Positions 18,866 to 29,800 of a stretch of DNA of 64,000 bases are shown here, in pieces. Both the position numbers and the translations under genes were made by a program. Source of the stretch: Endomychus coccineus (lineage: Eukaryota; Arthropoda; Insecta; Coleoptera; Endomychidae); NCBI GenBank assembly GCA_958510875.1, contig OY294067.1:30182912-30246911 (forward strand), read 5' to 3'. Within the stretch, counting starts at the first letter, position 1. Every line of letters begins with the position of its first letter. The notes under the pieces were generated by a model. That model had not been told where the DNA came from. It saw nothing but the letters and a program-made list of their open reading frames with translations, and did no database searches.

Positions 18866-20130
18866 AATTAATTTTTGAAGTAAGAGCAGTTACAGTTTGC
18901 CAACAAATTAACATTTCACAATACAATCATTTCAATATTTGACTACATATATGAACGAAAAAAGCATTTCTCAAACAGTTTTGCTTTTCGCGAATTTACT
19001 TAATATAAATATAAGCGAAAACAATTCGTCATTTCTATTATAACCTACTTTCTAGTGAAGTTTCTTGCAAATTCAACTAATATGAAATAATTTGAACAAA
19101 AACAACATAAAATTAGTGAATAATAATAAAAATTATTGAATGAAATAATTAGAAATAATTATAATGAAGATGACTTTTTAAATCATGCTTATTATCAATG
19201 AATAGGTACTACCAAATTACAAACTTTCTTTTTTAGTTTTATGAAATTAATATTGTATGATATATCACATTTATTTTATTGCTTGTTTAATATATTCGTA
19301 AAATGTAGAGATAAGAAATGAGGTTTGCATAAATTTTGGCAATTTTTTCTTCTAGCATGTGCTGCTAAATTTTCATCAAATATTCTAACATACCTACAGA
19401 AAAATATTAGCTACAATCAGAGATAAATTAATGTAGGTATGAATTATTAGCAAATTACTTTTTCATTCATCAAAAACGTCTTCTAAAGAAATCTTCATTA
19501 ATTATTTCATACAACGCAAAAGACGATAACGTATAAGTTCACATTTAATAATTTTTTTTCAATAATTTATAGTAAACTCTAACAATTTAACAATTATTCA
19601 AGCTTATTGCTACAATCCATTTTAAATAACAATACAAATAAATGAACCAATCGTAACATTTGTTTTTCATAATTAAATTTGATCAAAAGACATATACCTG
19701 CCGCTTGTACAATCAGAATGCCATAACGTATAATTATACCAAAATTGATTTTTGAAGTAAGAGCATTTACATATTGACTAAATAAATATATGAATGAAAC
19801 AGACATTTCTCAATCAGTTTTGTTTTTCGCAAAATACTTAATATTAATAAGCGAAAACAATTCGTCATTTCTATTATAACCTACTTTCTAGTGAAGTTTC
19901 TTGCAAATTCAACTGATAAAATAATTTGAACGAAAGCAACATAAAATTAGTGAATAATAATAAAAATTATTGCATGAAATAATTAGACATATTTATAATG
20001 GAGATGACTTTTTTTAATTGTGCTTATTATCAATGAATAATATCAAATTACAAACTTTCTTTTTTAGTTTTATGAAATTAATATTGTATGGTATGGCACA
20101 TTTATTTTATTGCTTGTTTAATACATTATG
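18866..20130 (+). repeat. satellite-like repeat, 877-bp period (one and a half units)
   Basis: Block A (18866-19280, starting near ATTTTTGAAGTAAGAGCA) is followed by block B (19305-19745: GATAAGAAATGAGGTTTGCA, GCATGTGCTGCTAAATTTTC, AATGCCATAACGTATAATTA). A second block A starts 877 bp later at 19746. The sequence is non-coding and A+T-rich. Further partial units lie at 22588-22710 and 23400-24315. Confidence 0.85.
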
Positions 20131-22587
20131 TCGACCATATGGTCAAACTTGAAAGGTAAACGTATGCTTGTCGGTATTCAATACATACAACCAAATATTT
20201 GTATATTTCCAACAATTGGTGATATAATGGGATACAATTTTCTCAACAATTTTATCTGTTTATATTTACGGAAATAGTACACTAGGCGATGATGGTGCTA
20301 TATAATATTCTTATTTAATTCTTTATGTTATTTAGTTAAATTACATCATATCTTAACACGATATCAATATCTGCTATTTGTATTTCATTTTATTAAGAAT
20401 GAAAGAATTTGTTACACATAAGTTCTATTTTTGAAGCTTGTTTCAACAATTTAGACTGCAATAATTAATTATTTTTACGACATCGTATCAATTTTCATGG
20501 AAACTAAAATCAAATCTAAAATGATCCTATGTAGGTATGAATAATTTTAATAAGTTGGTGACTTTTGACACCACGAAATACCCACTTCGAATTCTCAGTA
20601 TTCAAATAATTTCCCAAGCTAAGTTTGATTAATTTTTTTTTAACTTATTAGAATTATCATTGTTGTTTAAAACGTAAATACTTAAAAAAGAAAGCAGTTT
20701 TCGATGGCAATAGTACACAATAAGTTAGTTTGTTTAATTTTTGTCTTTGAAGCTCAAGACAATTGTTCTTTTTCTTTCCCCTCAACTTCTATTTATCATT
20801 TCCGATTCTATTCGCTTAAAATTTCACACTTTCGAAAGCTCTTCTAAATATTGTTTATTACCTCAACTGATTCCCATAGATACATAGGAATAGAAAAAAT
20901 CAAATTTACACTTGGAATAAAATATGAATTCATGTTAAACGGAGGAAATGAATAAGTTATTAAAGGAGTGTAGCTAAAATCTGAATTGTGTTAGTCAATA
21001 AAAGAAAAAGTTGCGAAAAGTAAACTTCTCAATGTTTCGAAAACGAACACTTTTTCCATCTACTCCGTGAGATAAGAACTTATCCCAGTAATTTTGAGTG
21101 AGATAAAGAGTTTATTACCGCACGCGTTTTTCTTATCTTACTGCTGTTCAATCAATCAAATTAGATCAATAAAAAGCGTAGTTTTGTTGTTACCAAGGAA
21201 TCGAAACGTTTCCATTCGATTTTTAAATTCGTCATCATTATTAGTTTCAACCTACGGGCATACATAAGAATTCTTATAATATACATGTGATAACGCTTTA
21301 TAAAGGTACTCATGCTCATAACCCATTTATATCGTGAATAACTTTTAAATGACGAAACCACATAGAGATAATGTGTAATTCGAATGGACACAAGAAAAAT
21401 TACAAACTAAAATTGAAACAGATTATAATTACAAGTTAATCGGTGCAAAAGAATACCAATTTAAATGTTCTTCATAGAACAATATTTAGCGTAAGCGCAA
21501 TTTATTGGATTATTCGCAATTTGAATAAGTTTTGATCTAGTTTTGATCAAAATACGTGTCGAGTTTGTATTGGTTGCTTTTCTTGGTTCTTGGAATGAAA
21601 GCTATCTTGGGTTTAACGTTTCGAAAGTTTATTTCTATATTTCTCAGATATTGTTTGTTCATTTGTGTTCAAATGTAATTTAGAAGAGATGGATGGCTAT
21701 GATTGATCAGATGCGTCTGCAGTCGATGAGAATATTAAAATCCAATGAAAGCTGCAGAAGTTTTTGGATATATAGCGTATGAACGTGAATTATGAGAAAA
21801 TGGTAATCTAATGAATTACATATGGCCAATTATTAAATTGATGTTTAGAAACATGAAATAGATTAAACATGCTTTTCTATTTTCATTACTATTTGGTCGA
21901 ATATTTCTTTGGTGTTAATAACATTTCAATATGTTTCCTGGATAGCTAAGAACATCTATGGATTTACCCTAGAAAATCTTCCATATAATACTAGTCAACA
22001 TGTTTTCCTTTTAGGAAACACAACTATCGAATCGTCAAACCCAAGATATAAGAGCTCATAATACTATAAGAACCTGAAATAAAATATAAATATATATCTA
22101 TTATGAATTCATATATACATATATACACTCATACGTATATTAAAGCATCATCCGGGCGTTTGTAACCTGTCCTTATTCAAGCTTCTTAGTTAGCTCAATG
22201 TAAAAAGAAAGATGAAGTGACTTAAGAAAAATGAGAAAAACGTTCTTTCATATCTAGCTGAAATCAAATCACAAACAATTTAAATGCCTCGTACTTCATA
22301 TTCAATTATGGTAAATATTCAACATGGTACTTGAAAATATATCCAATTTAAAAATAAAAATGTTTAAATTAAGAATAGTCGTTCTAGCTCATATTTTATT
22401 ATTAACAAAAACTACTATTATAAGCCCAACATGAGACTCTTTAGTCAGATCATAACATATCGAAACTTTCACCTTGTATCGAAAATTATAACAACTAGCA
22501 AGCAAAACTGAAGGAGTCTATATCCATTCGAAGTCATGTAATTTACGAATTCTATCTATAAATCTAGTTTTCGCAGTAGTTTGTAAA
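20131..22587. other. unique A+T-rich DNA, no feature recognised
   Basis: About 2.4 kb separating two parts of the 877-bp repeat family. No ORF with recognisable similarity was found. Confidence 0.4.
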
Positions 22588-22710
22588 TTATTGAGATAAG
22601 AAATGAGGTTTGCATAAGTTTTGGCGATTTTTTCTTCTAGTATGTGCTGCTAAATTTTTATATTCTAAATTTTCTAACATACCTACAGAAAAATATCAGC
22701 TACAATCAGA
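22588..22710 (+). repeat. 877-bp repeat, partial block B
   Basis: It matches the start of block B (GAGATAAGAAATGAGGTTTG, TATGTGCTGCTAAATTTTTA, CTACAATCAGA). It is cut at 22711 by the TIR element at 22713. Confidence 0.8.
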
Positions 22711-22712
22711 TA

Positions 22713-23346
22713 ATTTTGGTTTGAGTTCGATTTTATCGTCAATATTGTCGAATGTATACCCACAAATTTGCTAATTTGTTATAAATAAATCATATTTATA
22801 ATAAATATACGAATTTAACCAAAATGTCGAATTTATAGTCGTTGTCAGATTATTTTGGCCATCTGATTTTATTGCTATTATGGTCTTTAAAAACATACAT
22901 AAATTTTCGAAATGGTATAAACAAATTATTTATTAACAAATAAAGAAAAAAGAAATGCGACATTTTTATATAATTTGCACACTCAGAACTTGATTTTTTT
23001 GACAAAATTGATGAATTTTAAATAATTATATTCCCTTCCATAACAACTCTCCCATACCTCCTTAAAAATATTAATGTTTAATTTTATCTATATTTTATTG
23101 ATACTTTTTGTCATACTTAATTAAACATCAATTTTTTTTTATTCATATTTGTTTATAACAATTCAAAAATTGATGTATGCATTTAAAGACTCAGGGGGCC
23201 AAAATTATCCGACAACGACTACAAACTCGACATTTTGGACAAATTCGTATATTTAATAATAAATATAATTTATTTATAACAAATTAGCAAATTTGTGGAT
23301 ACATTCGACGATATTGACGATAAAATAGAACTCAAAATACCAAAAT
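22713..23346. mobile_element. 634-bp TIR element inserted in the satellite-like repeat
   Basis: TIRs of about 150 bp: ATTTTGG, TTTTATCGTCAATATTGTCG, AATTTGCTAATTTGTTATAA and CAAAATGTCGA at the left, with complements at the right ending CCAAAAT (23346). TA flanks both sides (22711-22712 and 23347-23348). It is non-coding. Confidence 0.85.
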
Positions 23347-23399
23347 TATTCCAAAACGACCCTTAAGTCGAAGTTTCCGTTCAATATATCTAATGCTGC

Positions 23400-24315
23400 T
23401 TTTATAATCAGAATGCCATAACGTATAATCAAAACAAAACTGATTTTTGAAGTAAGAGCAATTACAGTTTGAGAACAAATTAACAAAATTTATGTACAAA
23501 ATGAACATTTCACAATACAATCATTTCAATATTTGACTAAACACAAGAACGAAAAAAGCATTTCTCAATCAGTTTTGCTTTTCGCAAAATTACGTAATAT
23601 AAATATAAGCGAAAATAATTCGTCATTTCTATTATAAGCCAACTTTCTAGTGAAGTTTCCTGCAAATTCAACTAATATAAAATAATTTGAACGAAAACAA
23701 CATAAAATTAGTGTGTAATAACAAAAATTATTGAATGAAATAATTAGAAATATTTTTTCAATTATGCTTATTAGCAATGAATAATCAAATTACAAACTTT
23801 TTTTTTTTTAGTTTCATGAAATTAATATTTTATGGTATGGCACATTTTTATTTGTAAATTATTGCGATAAGAAATGAGCTTTGCATAAATTTTGGCGATT
23901 TTTTCTTTCAGCATGTGCTGCTAAATTTTTATCAAATATTCTAACGTACCTACAAAAAAATATTAGCTACAATCAGAGATAAATTAATGTTGTCAGTTTG
24001 AATTATTAGCAAATTAGGAATTTTTTATATTAATCAAAAACGTCATATGAAGAAATCTTAATTAATTATTTGATACAACGCAAAAGACAACAACGTATAA
24101 GTTCACATTTAATAATATTTTTTTCAATTATTTATAGTAAACTCTAACAATTATTCAAGCCGAACTCTTATTGTTTACAATCCATTTCAAATAACAATAC
24201 AGATAAATGAACCAGTCGTAACATTTGGGTTTCATAATTAAATTTGATCAAAAGACATATATCTAACGCCGCTTTTATAATCAGAATGCCATAACGTATA
24301 ATTATACCAAAATAA
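23400..24315 (+). repeat. satellite-like repeat, full A+B unit
   Basis: Block A starts at 23443 and block B near 23865, ending GAATGCCATAACGTATAATT at about 24305. It is diverged from 18866-20130 by scattered substitutions and small indels. Confidence 0.85.
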
Positions 24316-24516
24316 CCATCAATATCTTGAAAAGTTCAAGATATAGTTATTATAATTCAGTATCGAATGATCCACGAGATCATTAATCATCTCACAAATG
24401 GAGCGCAATTATTTTATAATGAAATTATATACATTTTAAAGTTAAATTCAAACATTTGTGAATCATTCTTTCAGAGAACCATGCGCTGCCGCGACCGTCG
24501 ACCCGCACACACCTGG

Positions 24517-24546
24517 CAATAAAAGGGACCTGTTCCGATAAGCAGT
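24517..24546 (+). promoter_or_regulatory. candidate core promoter for the exon at 24603
   Basis: A TATA-like CAATAAAAGG (24517-24526) lies about 25 bp before GCAGTGG (from 24542), a plausible arthropod initiator. The supposed start site is roughly 60 bp upstream of the ATG. Inferred from motif spacing only. Confidence 0.35.
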
Positions 24547-24602
24547 GGTCATCTACACCAAATTTACAACGACTTCCCTGATCGTAAGGTGGAAACAGCG
24601 AT

Positions 24603-24754
24603 ATGGACAAGTCTGCAAGCGGAAAGGGTGAATATCAACCCCAGGAGGGTGTTAAAAGTGAACAGGTGCAAGCGGCGATGTCCCCACTTGCTTACCAAGC
24701 GAACTCGGTCAGCGCCAGCATTGATGTCGAAATCACGAGCGGACAGATTCAAAG
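24603..24754 (+). CDS. probable host-gene first coding exon, protein not recognised
   Basis: ATG at 24603 opens a frame of 50 codons beginning MDKSASGKGEYQPQEGVKSE and ending SIDVEITSGQIQ. A splice donor AAAG/GTATCG follows at 24755, leaving phase 2. Reading past the donor gives a stop five codons later (24771-24773), as expected for intron. Codon choice and base composition are unlike the surrounding A+T-rich DNA, and the residues are Gln/Ser/Glu-rich with no low-complexity bias. No signal peptide or membrane segment is seen; a soluble, possibly nuclear N-terminus would fit. A TATA-like box and initiator lie upstream. The overlapping frame from 24589 looks like a shadow. Confidence 0.55.
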
Positions 24755-24773
24755 GTATCGCATGTCATTTTGA

Positions 24774-25470
24774 TATTTACGATAATCATTACTTCGCTTC
24801 TTTTCAACTCGCAATGTTTAAGGGCGTTTTAGCATTGATCGTTTTGTACGTTTCTTTTGGAAGCTTTTGTTTTTATATCGTACGTCACTTCACATATTAT
24901 CGAGTTGAATTTCGATGAACGTAAGTTGTGATGCGTTACACAGCATGGTCATTTAGTGCCAGTTCCCTTTGCTCTGTTTTACCTGGATTTTTAATGGATT
25001 ATTATTTCGATTTGAACTACCTAAGTCTCTAATGAGGGTTTTAAAAGAATACAATTGATCGTCAACAAGTTCTTTCCAAGTATTCCCACACAGCTGATCA
25101 TTAGTCTAATTGAATAACTTTTAACCCGCAATAATACATTACCGATAATAATACAGGAAATATTAAATTTAATTTAACTTTGCATAGCCCAAAATACTTT
25201 ACGGTTAACATTAAATATTACAAAAAGAACACCGGGCTCCCCATGGATTCGGCATTATGCTCTTCACTAGCAGAAATAATTATGAATTACTTGGAAAACC
25301 AAATATTAAATTCAAAATTCCAGCACATATTTGTATATTAGTATCGATATGTTCGCGAAGTAATCGCTTGCTTTACAGGTAGTACTCAGAAAATAAATTA
25401 ATTTCTATATTAATAATTGAATAAGTATAGTACAAGAAATAAAAACTTACGAGAATTCCACCGCCCTTGC
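24774..25470. other. no feature recognised, probable intron if the exon is real
   Basis: A+T-rich, no recognised repeat or domain. Confidence 0.4.
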
Positions 25471-25474
25471 TGAG

Positions 25475-26120
25475 CACTGCTTTGATTATAAGCATCAATT
25501 CGATTACAAAAATGTTAATATTTTAAGTAAGGAAACCAATTAATATAAAGATCTATTCTGAAGATGATTCACATAAAACGTGACTTCAAATCTGTAAGTT
25601 GTAGGACAGATATTCAATCATTAAGTCAGATTTATACTAATTTAATTAATTAAACCCTTGCAAATTCCTACATGCGTCTTTATAATGTTAAAAGTTTATT
25701 TTAATAATATTTTTAATGTGGTTTGACAACCTTTTTCTATTACCTCATAAATCTCCAACATCTGGTTCGAAAGTAGATACTTGAGCCTTATATTTTTTGG
25801 TTTCAGTCGTAAACAGACCTTGTCGGCATGTATAAGAATATTGCTAAGCAGTGGATTCTTGATACATTTCATATACTTAAACCATTAATGTGTTGCCATT
25901 TCGATTATTCGTGTTTCTGTTCGTTTCGGCGACGTTTCGGCATTTTTAATTAAAATTGGTACGATAAGGACGCTCTGTGCTGATACAATTAGTTTTAAGA
26001 AATCTTCTGATGATGGTTGTGGGACCGAAACGTACGTAAAGACGAAAATAATAAGCATGTGTGTTAGTGTGACCATTTCCCGAGAATTTATATTTAATTC
26101 ATACCTGGGTCAAGAATCGT
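25475..26120 (+). mobile_element. Penelope-like element family B, 3' part with hammerhead
   Basis: It begins with the C-terminal endonuclease flank HCFDYKHQFDYKNVNILSKE. After a frameshift it continues MIHIKRDF and RTDIQSLSQIYTN. A roughly 370-bp non-coding region and hammerhead follow at 26003-26043. It is the inverted counterpart of 89-765. Its 3' terminus continues ATTTAATTCATACCTGGGTC, also seen at 8775-8795, which would be the start of the next PLE-B unit. Confidence 0.8.
26003..26043 (+). ncRNA. hammerhead ribozyme, PLE-B copy 3
   Basis: Stem I TCTT (26003-26006) pairs with AAGA (26039-26042). CTGATGA is at 26007-26013. Stem II GGTT/GACC closes a GTGG loop. GAAA is at 26027-26030, the palindrome CGTACG at 26031-26036, and cleavage would follow TA at 26037-26038. 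The core is intact. Confidence 0.8.
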
Positions 26121-26189
26121 TATTAAAATATATTAGTAACTTACATCCAAATATAGAATTCACCTTAAATTTTTAGATAAGATCACATA

Positions 26190-26480
26190 CAGAGAATTAC
26201 CATTCCTTCCTTATTTATCACAAACCCACCCACTCTGATACCACCATACTCAACACTTTTTTACACCCGCAATCACATAAGTTAGCAGCATATAACTCTA
26301 TGATACATAGATTAGTTAATATCCCATTAAATTACACGCTCAAAAAATAGGACTATAATTAAGCGAATCGCCTATTGGAACATAATCACAATTTCACCCT
26401 TAATCCCGATATTTTAGATATTCAAGAAAAATGACATAAACTAAATATTCTAAAATTCATAGAAATTTTAAAACATTCAA
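26190..26480 (+). pseudogene. Penelope-like RT C-terminal fragment
   Basis: The frame reads TYHKPTHSDTTILNTFLHPQ then SHKLAAYNSMIHRLVNIPLN, matching the Penelope block YRKPTxTDxxIxxxSxHPxSHKxAxxxxLxxRLxxIPL after the RT core. It directly follows the 3' end of the PLE-B copy at 25475-26120, as in the partial tandem arrangement known for Penelope elements. Stops follow at about 26360. Confidence 0.75.
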
Positions 26481-26875
26481 AAAATTCGTCACAGTCGCAG
26501 CTAAACATAAAATTCGTGTACCATATTCGTCACATGGCATTATGTCGTCCGATTTTGGGACTTCGAAATTCGTCACAAAGAAGTATTGATTTTAAAATTC
26601 CAAAATACGATGAAAACCTTGTTGATGCAACAATTTTGCCACTATAGGCGTCCAAGTCATATTTTTTTACTTTATTTATTCACTAAATTAGTGTAATAAA
26701 AAAAAATTGTAACATATGATCAAACATATAATGTACCTACTCATAATACATAAATTTTACATAACATTCGGAAGAAAAAGATTGACAATTTATACATAAT
26801 AATACTACATATTTTATGGATTGTGTCCATATATATTTGAAACAACTTTAATAAAATGAAGGGTAGTTATCTTTA
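26481..26875. other. no feature recognised
   Basis: A+T-rich. AAATTCGTCACA and ATTCGTCACA-type words recur around 26485-26575. Confidence 0.35.
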
Positions 26876-26879
26876 GTTG

Positions 26880-27200
26880 TTCCAAATCTAAAAATAATTT
26901 TTGCAAAAAATCTTGTCTGCGAATTGTGGCTGAGTTTTTAGATTTACAAGGAGTAGCTACACATTACATTTTACGTACTACTACTATTTGAAATTTTAAC
27001 AAAACATCCATGAAATAAAAAATATTCGGTGAACTATAATAAGAAGAGTTATTTAAATGAGAGTGAAAGGACTCGCAAACGTTCGTGGTTTTATTTAGAG
27101 ACGAAGAAGATTCTGCCCAAATGTGGGGTGGAAAATAATCAACAAAAACCGTTAACTTATCGTCACTTAGTTTTATCGCAAGTAACAAAACACGAAAGAA
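26880..27200 (-). pseudogene. MULE transposase C-terminal segment, part 2
   Basis: The minus-strand frame reads FPPHIWAESSSSLNKTTNVC then ESFHSHLNN and SPNIFYFMDVLLKFQ. This is the conserved C-terminal region of insect MULE transposases (FPPxIWA, TTNxCESFH, HPNIFxFIxxLxxxQ). The preceding part of the protein lies on the same strand at 29110-29270, separated by about 1.9 kb of later insertions. Confidence 0.75.
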
Positions 27201-27786
27201 ACGCTTACCAGATTTGGATTTGAAAATACCAAACCAGAACAATAACGAAGCCACTTTCCAGTTTAACGATTTTTGTTTTTATATTCACCACTTAACCGCA
27301 ACTTTTGTATTTTGCCAAGACTAAGTAAGATGGAAGCGGCAACCAATAATTGTAACGTTATCCCACACTTAACGAACTGCATTATGAATGACAATTTCAA
27401 AATACACTACTTTCTCAGGAATAAAACTTAAGTTGTCAAGAGAACAAATAAACTTAATTTTTTCCAAACAGAGACTATAAGTTTCTTCTAATTTGTTTTT
27501 CAGTAAACTAAACACTAGCGGTATATAGTGTCCATTTATCTAATCATGTTCTTACCAGAGAAAGCACCGTGTGCCGAGTTTCAGGCAGTCTTAAAATTTA
27601 CCTGAGACCTTGACCGGTCCCCGTAATCAAATTGTGACGAATATCATGCCGTTTCAATTCACAACTTGTCAACAATTTTGTAAATGAACTTCTACCCCAT
27701 CCCTCAATTTGTACCACATTCAGATTGTTTTCTAATATTTAAGGACATTACTTTAGATATTGCTTTAGTTGATAACAACTTAGCTT
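27201..27786. other. no feature recognised
   Basis: Part of the DNA separating the two MULE segments. No ORF or repeat was identified. Confidence 0.35.
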
Positions 27787-27890
27787 TGAGAATGCCCCAG
27801 TGTAGTAAAACAATTTGTCAGCATTAATTCTAAATTAAATGTTGCAAGTTTATGGTGAATTTGAGTTTAATTCTCCAAATTCCGAAAGTT
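27787..27890 (+). repeat. dispersed repeat R1, copy 2
   Basis: It matches 10723-10830 in the same orientation (TGAGAATGCC, TTGTCAGCA, AAATTAAATGTTGCAAG, TTCTCCAAATTCCGAAA). Confidence 0.7.
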
Positions 27891-28159
27891 AAAACCATTT
27901 TATTATTCAATTCTATTGCAGATCTAGGAAAATTTCAGCCGCAAAAACACAAATAATGAGTTAAATCCTTACCTAAATGAACATATGAAAATTTCTTCAA
28001 ATTGTAAATGATTGTTTTGGTCACGTACACAAGGGCGGCCTCGAATTGAGCACTATACAAATGATCATTAAAATTCACAGTACCTACATTAATTGCATAC
28101 CAGATAATTTTTGTAATTATTATTATAATAATTAACTTATACAACGTGTCTTCGAGTGT

Positions 28160-28475
28160 TTTGCTGTTTTTAATTCAATTTAACTCTGCTATCATCAGTT
28201 TTGACAAGAAATTTTTAATTGGAACTTCATTCATTGTTTGTTTTCGCATTGATCAGCACGGATCTTGTGCTACTGCAGCATGAATATGATCAATGTTTTG
28301 ATTAGTGCGAACATGTCACTGAAGTGAGGATGGCTAATTATTATATTTTCTGTCGAAACTTTTTTACTAGGTCATTAACGTTGTGACGGCCATAATGAAT
28401 ACGAAACTGACATCGAACCGCGATATAAGAATGTCTTAATTCATAGAAAGTGCCAACACAAAACGCATTATGTAA
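28160..28475 (-). pseudogene. mariner-like transposase N-terminal fragment
   Basis: The minus strand reads YELRHSYIAVRCQFRIHYGR, then NDLVKKF, and in another frame NVRTNQNIDHIHAAVAQDPC. This is the order of the two helix-turn-helix regions of mariner-like transposases (SxxAVxRxFRxxFG, TIxxxVxKF, RTxENIxxVxxSV). The catalytic domain is absent. Confidence 0.65.
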
Positions 28476-28776
28476 TACCAATTCTGATTTACAATTTCCA
28501 AGCCTTGATTTACTGATTACAAAAATAAGGCAATTATATTTCTGCAACTTTGTGAACTATAGACGGAATAGAAGGGCAAAACTCTATGAGAAACCTTATA
28601 TTTTTTCATATTTTGTATACACGAGAGGATTATATTGTAGAGTATCAAAGTAAAAAAAAATATGTTTGAAAATTTTTTATTATAAAAAAGTTACACAAAC
28701 AATATTAATGCAAAGTTAAAATTATATCCCTTCCAAAGAATATTACATAATACCCTTTAAATTTTAAATACTGTGT

Positions 28777-29109
28777 TTATTGCTTGTAAAAATATCCTAA
28801 ACATTTTATACAGTAAACCCTGCCATCTGTTTTCGGGTAACGCTGAGTTTCACCATTATTCTTCTTCATATGGGCAACATGTTCTTTATACTGAGACAAA
28901 ATGTTCCTTCTAGTCATACCCACATAGCATTTTGAACAGGACCCACAATCGATCTTGTAAATCCCGGATTTGTCGAAGGCGGAAACCTCATCAAAGATGT
29001 TGCCTACACGGTTTTTAGCTTGTTCTTTCATCTATAAACTTGTGAAGTATTACATTGTAAAGCAAGGAAACAAATTTAGGGATTTATTAATTACAGAAGG
29101 ATGATAAGT
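28777..29109 (-). mobile_element. Penelope-like element family A with intact GIY-YIG signature
   Basis: The frame gives LKFKSFTYHPSVIN, then after a shift EQAKNRVGNIFDE and SGIYKIDCGSCSKCYVGMTR followed by RNILSQYKEHVAHMKKNN. GIY, CYVG (the YIG position) and the downstream Arg residues of a GIY-YIG nuclease are present. The sequence turns unrelated after NNGETQ, so the C-terminus and 3' UTR are lost. It is joined at 29109 to a MULE transposase segment. Confidence 0.85.
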
Positions 29110-29270
29110 GAAACTTTTAAATTTTAACCAAATTAAAGCCGAATCTAAATATCTTGTTAATCTGGCGTCATCGGGTTGTATGCCAAATAAGTCAACAACA
29201 ATCCAGTATGAAACTTCTTCGGAATTCAAGAATGACAGACCAAATGCATAGTTCAACCACTGCCCAACGT
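29110..29270 (-). pseudogene. MULE transposase segment, part 1
   Basis: The minus strand reads NYAFGLSFLNSEEVSYWIVV then DLFGIQPDDARLTRYLDSAL. It matches the MULE block upstream of FPPxIWA (FGLxxLxxxEVxxxFxxDLxxIxPxDxRxxxYxDYL). Directly after ALIW the sequence switches to PLE-A. The rest of the transposase resumes at 27200 on the same strand. Confidence 0.7.
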
Positions 29271-29800
29271 CGTTCTTAGCATTTAGGTCACTAAACCTAG
29301 TTTCTGACCCAGCTTTGCGCGAGTGTTAACGGTAACATAAAAAAAATAGCATTATGTACAATATTTCAAAATCTACTACCACAAACTTTGTAGGAAATTT
29401 TAAAGCTAAATCGGTATACTTTACTTTTGGCAATTGTAATGTTTCTCGATAGGTTTCTGATTTTGTTACAGAGTAAAATGCAAAATACCAATAGGGTATA
29501 AAGACCGTTAATCACTATGTATAGAGAAAATGAAAAAGTTTCATCCAAGTGCAGTTTATCTGATACCCTGCACAGATACACTACGCTATTCTTTTCTTCG
29601 CTCCAAATACAAATTGTTTCGTAATGATGGGAAAATATTTTATTTTTGTTCTTGAAAACAGTTGAATTAAAAAATTTGAATTTAGGCACGTTATCAGCTG
29701 GTTCAACGATATTTTGGAGTGGTGTCCCCTTTTTCAGTTCATGTGTTCATGTCATGGATAGAAATTAGCATTTTCATAAGTTTTTTCTGCGTTAGCTTAA
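29271..29800. other. no feature recognised
   Basis: The reverse ORF 29366-29689 (107 residues, aromatic-rich) matches no family I recognise and may be chance. Confidence 0.35.
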
